Below, piece by piece: positions 36,011 to 46,200 of a stretch of 64,000 nucleotides of DNA. The notes under the pieces are model-generated. The model searched no databases. It was given only the letters and a program-made list of their open reading frames with translations, and had not been told where the DNA came from. Source of the stretch: Terriglobia bacterium (lineage in GTDB: Bacteria > Acidobacteriota > Terriglobia > Bryobacterales > Bryobacteraceae). Within the stretch, counting starts at the first letter, position 1, and each line of letters opens with the position of its first letter. The stretch spans positions 40,816-104,815 of the forward strand of contig JAIQFE010000021.1 of the NCBI GenBank assembly GCA_020073445.1. Reading direction: 5' to 3'. The position numbers and the translations under genes are program-made.

Positions 36011-36711
36011 GCACCGCTCTTTTCGATCTAAGCGATCAGTACGAACAGATGCTGCAGAGGGGCATTGGCCTCTCCGGCGAAGACCGGCAGTTTTTCATTG
36101 AAGGCCGCGTCAACGATCTGAAGACGCAGTTGCCGTTCAGCCCCAAGCGAATTCTCGACTTCGGATGCGGCACCGGCGAGGCGTCTGCTTACCTCGCCAA
36201 GGTCTTTCCGAAAGCCGATGTGGTCGGCGTCGACACCGCTCTGCCTGCGCTGGCATTCGCGGAACGGCACTATGGCTCGCAGCGAGTATCGTTTCAGGCC
36301 GTGCCGGACCTGACCGGCGAAGGTGAATTCGACCTGTGTTACGTCAACGGCGTTTTTCATCACATCCCTCCGGCCGACAGGCTGGAGGCGGTCCGCTACG
36401 TGTTTCGGGCATTGGCGCCCGGCGGGAACTTTGCTTTGTTCGAGAACAACCCCTGGAATCCCGGAACCCGGATGGTGATGAAGCGAATTCCGTTCGACCA
36501 CGATGCCATCGTGCTGACGGCCCCGGAAGTTCGGCGGCTGGTTCGCCAGGGTGGCTTCACAGCGGATCGCCCGGCGCGCTTCCTTTTCTATTTTCCCAAC
36601 ATGCTCCGGTTTCTCCGCCCTGCGGAGACACGCCTGGTCCACCTGCCCTTGGGTGCCCAGTATTACGTGCTCGCCCGCAAGGGTGCTGCCAATTCCCAAG
36701 TTTCTAACTGA
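36007..36711 (+). CDS. Class I SAM-dependent methyltransferase
   Basis: The start is GTG 36007, overlapping the previous stop (GTGA); the open frame upstream is overlap with the GT2 gene. The 234-residue enzyme has RILDFGCGTGEASAYLAKVF near residue 49, VVGVDTALPALAFAERHYG near 74, LCYVNGVFHHIPPADRLEAV near 109 and LAPGGNFALFENNPWNP near 134. These are the four standard motifs of a class I enzyme. Substrate unknown. It ends ten bases before the aminotransferase gene. Confidence 0.9.
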   Translation: MSTALFDLSDQYEQMLQRGIGLSGEDRQFFIEGRVNDLKTQLPFSPKRILDFGCGTGEASAYLAKVFPKADVVGVDTALPALAFAERHYGSQRVSFQAVPDLTGEGEFDLCYVNGVFHHIPPADRLEAVRYVFRALAPGGNFALFENNPWNPGTRMVMKRIPFDHDAIVLTAPEVRRLVRQGGFTADRPARFLFYFPNMLRFLRPAETRLVHLPLGAQYYVLARKGAANSQVSN

Positions 36712-36721
36712 AGAAAACAAC

Positions 36722-37924
36722 GTGACGACAATGGACAACAATTTCATCCCCTTTCACCTGCCCTCGATCGGCCAAGAAGAAATCGACGAGGTGACCCAGA
36801 CACTTCGGTCCGGCTGGCTGACCTCCGGCCCGCGCACGGCACAGTTCGAATCGGAGTTTCGGGCTTACGTGTCCGCGACCTTTAGCCAGGCCGTGAACTC
36901 GTGCACGGCCGGTCTACACCTGGCGCTCGCGGCTCTGGGGATCGGGCCAGGCGATGAGGTGATCACGACGCCCTTGACATTCTGCGCCACGGTGCACTGC
37001 ATCCTGCACGTGGGCGCGACCCCGGTTCTGGCCGACATCGGGCCGGATGGCAACATCGATCCCGCCTCCATCGCGGAGCGGATCACCGAACGCACGCGCG
37101 CGATCATCCCGGTCCATCTCGGCGGGCTGCCCTGCGATATGGAAGCCATTTGGGACCTAGCTCGGCGGCATCGTCTGTATGTGATCGAAGACGCCGCTCA
37201 TGCAGTGGGCGCACGGATCGGATCGATGCCCATCGGCGGCAGCGACCGAAGCGACGCCGTTGCCTTCAGCTTTTACGCGACCAAGAACCTGACCACCGGC
37301 GAAGGCGGCATGGTCACCACTCACAACGCTGACCTGACGGACCGGCTGAAGACACTCTGCCTTCACGGCATCAGCAAGGACGCCTGGAACCGCTACTCGG
37401 AAAAAGGAAACTGGCACTACGATGTGGTCGAGGAGGGATTCAAGTACAACCTCAGCGATATTCAGTCCGCGATCGGAATCCACCAGCTTCGTAAACAAGA
37501 GAGCTTCCTCGAAATCAGAGCGCGTTACGCCGATCTCTACCGGCAAGCGCTGACCGACGTCGCCGAAGTGGAAGTTCCGCTGGAGCGCGAAGGAACTCGC
37601 AGCGCCTGGCATCTTTACGTGCTGCGCCTCAATCTGGATCGTTTGACAATCGACCGGGATGAATTCATTCGCCAACTGCGGCACAAAGGCATTGCAACCA
37701 GCGTTCACTTCATTCCGATCCCGCTTCATACGTTCTTTACGTCCTATCCCGGCCTGGACAAGTCGCTCTGTCCCAAAGCTATGGAGCTTTATCCCCGCAT
37801 TGTTTCGTTGCCTCTGTATCCGGCGATGTCGGAGAGCCAAATTGAATTCGTGGCCGGCACGATCAAGGATCTGGTGCACCAGTTCAGTGCCGCAAGATCT
37901 GTCGCAGTCAGTGCCCGAAGCTAA
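36722..37924 (+). CDS. DegT/DnrJ/EryC1 family aminotransferase
   Basis: This PLP-dependent sugar aminotransferase is 400 residues from GTG 36722, or 397 from ATG 36731. The GA-rich stretch at 36710-36717 is better placed for the GTG. It has GWLTSGPRTAQFE near residue 34, NSCTAGLHLALAALGIGPGD near 60, VIEDAAHAVGARIG near 155 and FYATKNLTTGEGGMV near 182, whose Lys is the PLP-binding residue. FKYNLSDIQSAIGIHQL near 240 is also typical. It would aminate a 4-keto-6-deoxy sugar from a CapD/WbpM-type dehydratase, and the formyltransferase-like protein could then act on the amine. Confidence 0.93.
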   Translation: MTTMDNNFIPFHLPSIGQEEIDEVTQTLRSGWLTSGPRTAQFESEFRAYVSATFSQAVNSCTAGLHLALAALGIGPGDEVITTPLTFCATVHCILHVGATPVLADIGPDGNIDPASIAERITERTRAIIPVHLGGLPCDMEAIWDLARRHRLYVIEDAAHAVGARIGSMPIGGSDRSDAVAFSFYATKNLTTGEGGMVTTHNADLTDRLKTLCLHGISKDAWNRYSEKGNWHYDVVEEGFKYNLSDIQSAIGIHQLRKQESFLEIRARYADLYRQALTDVAEVEVPLEREGTRSAWHLYVLRLNLDRLTIDRDEFIRQLRHKGIATSVHFIPIPLHTFFTSYPGLDKSLCPKAMELYPRIVSLPLYPAMSESQIEFVAGTIKDLVHQFSAARSVAVSARS

Positions 37925-37952
37925 GCCCGAAGGTAAGAAAGACTACTTCTTC

Positions 37953-40166
37953 ATGCGTTTGCTAACTATCTGCCTGGTCCCGATCGCGGCAGCACTCTTA
38001 TTGCCGCAATTACCGGCCCAAGCAGCTGTTCCGAACGTCGCAGCGATCGTCAACGCGGCGAGTTACGCGAGCAACGGTGTGGCTCCAGGCGAGACGGTGA
38101 CTGTGTTCGGTTCGATGATGGGGCCGGACTCGTTTGTCAGTGGCCAGGTGGGTGCGGACGGAGCCCTGTCCACCGAACTCGCTGGAGTGCGGGTTTGGTT
38201 CGATGAATCTCCCGCGCCGCTCGTCTACGTCGAGTCATCGTTCTTGGCGGCGATTGTGCCTGGTTCAACCTCCGGGAAGAGCGCCAGCACGGTCCAAGTG
38301 GAATACCTTGGCAATCGCTCCCTCCCAATGGTCCTGCCGATCATGCCGAGTTCGCCCGGGATCTTTACCGCGGATTCTTCGGGACAAGGGCCGGCAATTG
38401 CGCTAAACCAGGACGGGTCTTTGAATTCCGCTTCGAATCCGGCGCAAGCAGGCTCGACGATTGCGTTGTGGGCAACGGGCGATGGCCAAACCGATCCGGC
38501 CCAGGCGTCAGGTTTATCCGTTGGCGTGCAGATTGGTGGAGTTGACTCTGCCGCCAGCTATGCCAAAACTCAGGGTCTTCTGCAAATCAACGCGCAGATA
38601 CCGGTTGGGGTCGTATCTGGCGATGCCGTACCAGTTCAAGTTCAGGTGGGACAGGCTAAGAGCCAGAGGAACGTGAGCGTCGCGGTCGCGGCGGGGACGG
38701 GCGCGGCCGGACGCGAATGGTTTGTCTCTCCTTCGGGACAGGGAACTGCCGCTGGAACCGAAAGCGATCCACTGGATCTCGCGACTGCACTTGCGGGTGC
38801 GGCAGGGCGAATTCATCCCGGAGACAAAATCTGGCTGCGCGGCGGCACCTATCGTCCGCCGAATCCAAACGGTTTCAATAGCACCCTCGCGGGCACCACG
38901 GGCTCTCCCATCGTGATTCGCAACTATCAGAGCGAGCGAGCCACGCTCGACGGCAAGGGTAGTGAAATTACTTTGTCTGTCAACGGCGGTTACGTGTGGT
39001 TCTGGGGCCTAGAAATTATGGACTCGAATACCACTCGCACGACGAATCAGACCGGTGGTGTTCATCCGAACGCTTACGGCGTCGGCGTCTACGCACCCGG
39101 CGTTCGTTTCATCAACAACGTGGTTCACGATACGGCTCAGGGCTTCTCGGCCTACGACGCATCTAGTGATTCGGTGTTTTACGGCAACCTTTCCTACTAC
39201 AACGGCTTCGTTGCCCCGGATCGTAACCACGGCCATGGCTTTTACATGCAGAACATCGCCGGCACAAAACTTCTGCAGGACAATATTGTCGGCGACAATG
39301 CTGACGAAGGTTTCCAGATTTACGGGAGCGGCGGCGCGAACGTAGTTGGTTTCCGGGTTTTCGGCAACGCCAGCTACAACAGCTCGTCCTGGCCGACCCC
39401 GCATTATCAATACAACTTCCTGGTAGCGGGCGGGGCATTGCGCAAAGATATCTTCTTCAACCAAAACTATTCGTTCTTTGATCCGGCCGCGGATGCGGGG
39501 CTCGTGGACTTTGGCCAGTACACACCGGGCCAGGATATCACCGTGACGAATTCGGTGTTCGCCGGTGGCTATACGGGACCCGATGTATCCATGCAGGCGG
39601 GGCCGGTTGTCTTTGCGGGCAATAAGATCTACGTGCACTCCAGCGCAGTGCAGCAAGCTCGCCTGGAACTTGGGCCGGGCCAGAATACGAATGGCTGGAC
39701 CTGGGATACCAATCAATACTTCGGAAAGAACTTGTTCTTCACGGGAACGACCGACGGAAATACAGCTCAAGGTGTCAATCTGGACTTCGGCGGATGGAAG
39801 AGCGCGACCGGATTCGATAAGAACAGCAGTTTCAGTGGCGCTCCGCCTAGCGGTGCATGGATTTACGTCCGCCGGAATGAGTACGAGAGCAAACGGGCCA
39901 ACGTCATTATCTACAACTGGAATTTGAGCGACAGCGTTGCCGTGGATCTTTCGACAGTCCTTACTTCAGGCGACTCCTATGTAATCCAGGACGCCCAGAA
40001 CTTCTATGCCCCGCCGGTGGCTGCAGGAACGTATTCGGGCAGCCCTGTTTCGATCCCTATGAAGAATCTGGCAAAAGCGGCGCCCGTCGGTTTCACCGCT
40101 CCCGCGCACACGGGTCCGCTATTCGGTACTTTTGTGGTCCTTGCCAAGCGTTCCGGCGCTCAATAG
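37953..40166 (+). CDS. Secreted TIGR03437-like plus right-handed beta-helix protein
   Basis: The product is 737 residues from ATG 37953, with a signal peptide (RLLTICLVPIAAALLLPQ, likely cut after AQA). Residues 24-250 match the Solibacter-type TIGR03437 domain as I remember it: NAASYASNGVAPGETVTVFG, MPSSPGIFT and ALNQDGSLNSASNPA. From about 255 to the end is a pectate-lyase-like right-handed beta-helix: WFVSPSGQGTAAGTESDPLD, GDKIWLRGGTYRPP, WFWGLEIMDSNT, RNHGHGFYMQN and NADEGFQIYG. The beta-helix part is clearly paralogous to residues 43-517 of the next protein. Such folds often bind or cleave polysaccharide; no catalytic residues can be assigned. The frame is open upstream of ATG 37953, but the signal peptide sets the start. 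Confidence 0.88.
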   Translation: MRLLTICLVPIAAALLLPQLPAQAAVPNVAAIVNAASYASNGVAPGETVTVFGSMMGPDSFVSGQVGADGALSTELAGVRVWFDESPAPLVYVESSFLAAIVPGSTSGKSASTVQVEYLGNRSLPMVLPIMPSSPGIFTADSSGQGPAIALNQDGSLNSASNPAQAGSTIALWATGDGQTDPAQASGLSVGVQIGGVDSAASYAKTQGLLQINAQIPVGVVSGDAVPVQVQVGQAKSQRNVSVAVAAGTGAAGREWFVSPSGQGTAAGTESDPLDLATALAGAAGRIHPGDKIWLRGGTYRPPNPNGFNSTLAGTTGSPIVIRNYQSERATLDGKGSEITLSVNGGYVWFWGLEIMDSNTTRTTNQTGGVHPNAYGVGVYAPGVRFINNVVHDTAQGFSAYDASSDSVFYGNLSYYNGFVAPDRNHGHGFYMQNIAGTKLLQDNIVGDNADEGFQIYGSGGANVVGFRVFGNASYNSSSWPTPHYQYNFLVAGGALRKDIFFNQNYSFFDPAADAGLVDFGQYTPGQDITVTNSVFAGGYTGPDVSMQAGPVVFAGNKIYVHSSAVQQARLELGPGQNTNGWTWDTNQYFGKNLFFTGTTDGNTAQGVNLDFGGWKSATGFDKNSSFSGAPPSGAWIYVRRNEYESKRANVIIYNWNLSDSVAVDLSTVLTSGDSYVIQDAQNFYAPPVAAGTYSGSPVSIPMKNLAKAAPVGFTAPAHTGPLFGTFVVLAKRSGAQ

Positions 40167-40215
40167 CGCTGGTCAGACTAACTACTTTCCCCAAGCAAGA
40201 AACGACGGATAAAAA

Positions 40216-43200
40216 ATGGCTGATACAGAACTGCGTCCAGCGCGGAAGCATCGCTTCCTGCGGTGGCGAGTGAGATTGTTGCTCGCCCTGTTACTGATCG
40301 TTGCCTTCACGCCGACAACCGCCGTGAGAGCCAGTAACCAGTGGTTTGTCTCGACGTCGGGATCGCCCTCCGGAGACGGCAGCAGTGCCAATCCCTGGGA
40401 TCTGAATACGGCCCTAAATCAGCCGGCGGCCGTACACGCTGGAGACACTATCTGGCTCCGCGGCGGCGTATATCATGCGCCCTCGACCAACGGTTACTCC
40501 TCGATTCTGAGCGGCACCGCGGCGAATCCCATCATTGTTCGTAACTACGGCAATGAACGCGCAATCATTGACGGGCACACCGACGAGTTCGCGCTCGCTG
40601 TACGGGGCAGCTATTCGTGGTTCTGGGGTCTGGAAATTATGGACTCCACCACCAACCGCGTTCCCAGCAGTTGTGACGCGATCCTTGGTTACGAGCCGCA
40701 CCCCAGCGCATTCGGCGTAGGCGTTTACGGACCGTCGAACAAGTTCATCAATCTGGTCGTACATGACACGGCTCAAGGCTTCAGCGCCTACGATGACTCT
40801 CCCGATACCGAGTTCACCGGCAACCTCAGTTACTACAACGGAAACCTTCCGTATCCCAGTTGCCCCGGCGGCGATCGCAACCATGGGCACGGTATGTACC
40901 TGCAGAATGTCACCGGCCTGAAAATCGTTAACGACAATTTCATCGGCGACAATGCCGACGAAGGCATCCAGATGTATGGCGGCGGCGGAGCGAACGTGCA
41001 GGGCTTCCGGTTGAACGGGAACGCTCTGTATAACAGCTCGTCCTGGCCCGATCAAAACTTTCAGTTCAATGTCCTGATCGCCGGCGGCGCCGTGCGCAAG
41101 GACATCCAATTCAATAACAACTTCAGCTATTTCACTCCTTCGCGCGATTTCGGCGTGGTCAGCTTTGGCGAGTACACCCCCGGGCAGGACATGATCGTGA
41201 ACAACAACACGTTCGTCGGCGGATACACCGCCGTCGCGGTGATCAAGCAGGCAGGCCCGTTCACGTTCACGGGCAACACTGTTTACACCCGGCCGAGCGC
41301 CGTCAAGGAAATCGATCTGGAGCCGGATGCCGGGCAAACCATCGCGTCCTACACCTGGGATGACAACTCGTATTACGGTCTGAACAACTTCCTGTATCTT
41401 CAGAACCGCAGCTTTGCGTCCTGGCAAGTTGCGACCGGATTCGACACGCACAGTACATACACCCCGGGTACCCCGACGGGCGCGGCGATCTCCGTGCGTC
41501 CTAATGCCTACGAATCCAAACGAGCGAATATCATCGTTTACAACTGGGACTCGTCCAGTGCGGTCAACGTGGACCTCTCCAGCGTTCTGGCCCAGAATGA
41601 CGCGTATGTGATCCTGGACGCGCAGAACTTCTATGGATCTCCCGTCGCGCAGGGCACGTATAACGGATCCACCGTCAGTATTCCCATGATGGGACTCGCG
41701 AAAGCGACTCCGAACGGGTTCGCCACTCCCGCGCATACCGCGCCACTTTTCGGAACGTTCATCGTCATGCCGGCTTCGTCCATGCCGACCCCGGTCAGCG
41801 TCTCGGTGACGCCGCCGGGCACGGTTCTGAAGCAGGGAGAAACCCAGCAGTTCACGGCCACGGTCCAGAACACATCGGATCATCGTGTGACCTGGTCCAT
41901 CAACCCGGCCGTCGGAAACATCAGCAGCAACGGCTTCTACACGGCACCGGCGGTGATGACCACCAGCCAAACTGTCACGGTTACGGCGACTAGTATTGCG
42001 GATCCATCTCAGTCCGGCAGCGTGACACTCAGTTTGAAGCCGCCGATCGCAGTGTCGGTGAGCCCCGCGAATTGGATTTTGGGCCCCAACCAGACCAAGC
42101 AGTTTGTCGCGACAGTCACCAGTTCGGACAATACAGCAGTTACCTGGTCCATCAACCCCCTAGTCGGCGGCGTCGCCAGCGACGGATCCTATACCGCTCC
42201 GGCGAACATTTCGGCGGCGCAGACGATCACCATCACGGCCACCAGCGTGGCCGATCCGACCAAGGTGGGCAGCACCACCCTCACGATTCAGCCGGTCGCA
42301 GTTACCATCGCACCGGCCAGTGTGACCCTGTTCGCCGGAGACGCGCAGCAGTTCACTCCCACAGTTACCGGGGCAGATAACACCGCCGTGACCTGGTCAT
42401 TGAACCCTCCGGGGATCGGCACATTGTCGAATACCGGTCTCTACACGGCGCCCAATCCGCTCTCAGGCGCCACTTCCGTCTCTGTCACCGCCACCAGTGT
42501 TTCCGACATTTCCAAGTCGGCCACGGCGTCGATCACGCTGAGTCCGCCGATATCGCCCACGTTTGTCCAGCCGATTCCGGACGTCACGGCTCTATCCGGT
42601 CAAGCGGTCACTCTGAGTGTACAGGCGACCGGCGGTGGTTTGAGCTATCAGTGGGAGTCGCAGCCGCCGGGTGGAAGCTCGTTCAGCCCGATTCCCGGAG
42701 CGACGTCCAGCACTTATACGACTGCCCCCGTAACGCTGGCCGATAGCGGCACCCAGTTCCACTGCGTCGTCACTAACTCCATTGGGAGCGCCACCAGCAA
42801 CGCATCCAACCTGATCGTGATTCTGGGCGTGAACTACGTCGGAGCGACAACGCTGGGCACGCTTCGCAACAACTTTTCCGGCTGGGTAGGCGCGAATCTG
42901 ACGGTTGGCGCTAACCAGATGACGGTGACCTCCTTGGGCAGAATGTTCGCGCCCGGCAACACCGGAACTCATATCGTGAAGCTGGTCACGGCCGGCGGCG
43001 TGGATGTTCCTGGAGGATCGGTTGCAATCCCGATGCTCGGCGGTACGCCGGGCACGTTCATGTATAACAACCTGCCGAGCTTGGTCACCCTGAACCCCAA
43101 CACAACGTACTACCTGTTGAGCCAGGAGGTTTCGGGCGGTGATCAATGGTATGACCAGGACACCACCGTTCAGACCGCCGGCGTGGCTACCGTGATCGGC

Positions 43201-46200
43201 CCTGCCTATGGAACCCCTTATGCCTCGTTCGTGGGCAGCAACCGTATGTACGGTCCGCTGGACCTGCGCTATTCGGCCTACTTGAGTGTGAGTCCGGCCG
43301 GTACCATCTTGTACGGCGGCCAGAGCCGGCAGTTCACCGTAACCATCACGGGAACCAGCAACAACGATGTCACCTGGTCGCTGGACCCCGCCGTCGGCAG
43401 CATTTCGAATACCGGCTTGTACATCGCTCCGGCCACTATCACCAGCACACAGGCGGTTACAGTGACGGCCACCAGCGTGGCCGATCCTAGCCGGTCTGCG
43501 TCGGCAATCGTGACTTTGAATCCGCCCATCGCGGTATTAGTGAGTCCTTCGGCTGTCGCATTGAATCATGGTCAGACTCAGCAATTCACAGCTGCGGTTC
43601 AAAACACTCCCAATCCAGGCGTGACATGGTCCATCGTCCCCCCGGTCGGCAGCATCAGCACTACGGGGCTTTACACGGCGCCCTCGTCTATCAATTCCCC
43701 ACAATCGATCACGGTGTTAGCCATCAGCCTGGCGGATGGAACGACGGACGGAACCGCGACGGTTAATCTAACACCGCCAGTCCCCGTGATATTGACTCCC
43801 GGGACCGCCTCGCTAGGAATATCCCAAACCCAGCAATTCACGGTGAACCAGCCCGTAACCTGGTCGCTGAATCCGAATGTTGGCAGCATCTCGAGCGGTG
43901 GATTGTATACGGCGCCGGCGACGATTAATCCGGCCGGCCAAACCGTCACCGTGACGGCGACCAGCAACGCGGATGGGACCCAGCACTCCAGTTCCAGCAT
44001 TACTCTGGTGCCTCCAACCCCCGTCAGCATTTCCCAGCAACCGCAGAATCGCTCGGTCGTCGCGGGCCAGTCAGCGACATTCCAGGTGGTTGCGGCCGGA
44101 ACACAAGTCAGCTACCAGTGGCAGTCGATGCCTTCGGGAGCCGGAAGCTTCAGTCCCATCGCAGGAGCCACTTCGAGCAGCTATACGCTCGCCTCCCCGG
44201 CCGTTTCCGATCATGCCACGCAGTATCGATGCGTGGTGAGCAATTCAGTCTCCTCAGTAACTAGCAGCGTGGCCACGCTGTCCGTGGTTCCCGCGGGCAT
44301 CGGCTTTGTCCAATCCGTAACCATCGGGTCCATGCGGAACGACTTCTCCGGCTGGGTCGGGATGAAAATAACGGTCGGATCCACGCCCATCAGCGTCGGC
44401 GCCCTGGGACGATACTATCTTTCCGGCAACCACGGGAATCACACGATGAAGATCGTCGATGCCGCCAACGGTAACGATGTGGCGGGTGGCTCCACAACTG
44501 TGAATTTGGCTCTGGGAACAGCTCCCGGCACCTTCGTCTACGCGCCGCTGCCGAACAACGTCACGCTGACGCCAAACCACAGCTATTACATCGTGAGCAT
44601 TGAAGGCCAATATGGCGACACCTGGTACGACCTCAACACGCAAGTCCAGACCGGCTCGGTCGCGACCGTCAACGGTGCGGTCTATGGCGCTCCGTTTGTC
44701 GCGGCGTCCAATGGCAATGGCTCCTATGTCCCGGTAGACTTCCTTTACGTCGTTCCCGTTACGGTCACGATGACTCCCGGGGCCGTCCAGCTGAACGTCT
44801 CGCAGACGCAACAGTTCACTCCGACTGTGGTCGGCACCGGGAACACCGCTGTTACCTGGACGCTCACGCCGTCCGTTGGAAGTATCTCCCCATCCGGCTT
44901 ATACACGGCTCCCGGAACTATTTCCGTTACTCAGACCGTGACCGTCACGGCGACCAGCGTGGCGGATCCAACGCAATCCGCCAGTTCGATTGTCACCCTC
45001 CAGCCGGTAGCCGTTACGATGACGCCCGGAAACGCGAGCTTGTTCGCGACCCAAACACAACAGTTCAACCCGACGGTTTCCGGCACGAGCAATACCGGGC
45101 TTACTTGGAGCATCAATCCCGCGGGAGCCGGCAGCATATCGGCGACCGGACTGTACGCGGCGCCCGCGAGCATCGCCGTACAGCAGACTGTCACGGTCAC
45201 GGCGACCAGCGTCGTCGACAACGTGAAATCGGCCAGCGGCACGGTCACATTGCAGCCTCCGCCGCCGCCCACCCTCACATCCCAGCCCCAGAACGCTTCC
45301 GTGCTCACGGGACAAGCCGCCATCTTCAACGTGACGGCCACGGGGGCTCTCGGTTACCAGTGGCAGTCCAAAGCGCCGGCCGCCGGTTCGTTCAGTGACA
45401 TCGCGGGAGCAACCTCGACCACTTATACGACGTCGCCCGCAACAGCCGCCGACGACGGGACGCAGTTCCGTTGCGTGGTGAGCAATGCCGCCGGGTCCGT
45501 AAATAGCAACACCGTAGTCATGAGCGTGATCGCGGGCACGAATTACGTGACGTCGATTCCCGCGGTGGGCACCATCCGGCACGACTACAACGGATGGATC
45601 GGGGCGAGCATCAACGTTGGGTCCACTCCCGTAACGGTCAGTGCCTTGGGCAGACTATTCCAGACGGGCAACGCGCAGACTCACACCATGAAAGTGGTGA
45701 CTCCGGCTGGCGCCGACGTCGCGGGAAGTACGGTATCGGTAAACATGGCCGGTGGCACACCCGGCGCATTCGTCTACGGTGTTCTGCCCACTCCCATTAC
45801 GCTGAACGCGAACTCGACCTATTACATCCTGACGCAAGAGACCGTCAATGGTGACTTGTGGTACGACTACACGGGCACCACGGTTCAGACCACGAATGTA
45901 GCGTCCACCGCTGGAGCAGTTTATGGGACCGGACCCTACATCGCTCTTAACAGTCCGAACCATATGTTCGTCCCCGTGAGCTTCCTTTATGTCGCGGCGG
46001 CGAGTGTCTCCGTGTCGGTCAATCCGACTACCGCCAGTCTCTCGGCGTCTCAAACCCAGCAGTTTTCGGCGACAGTTACCGGCGACCCCAACACTTCGGT
46101 TACATGGTCGCTGAATCCGAATGTCGGCTCGATTTCGACTGGCGGATTGTACACGGCGCCATCCAGCATCAGTTCCGCGCAGACGATTACAGTGACAGCC

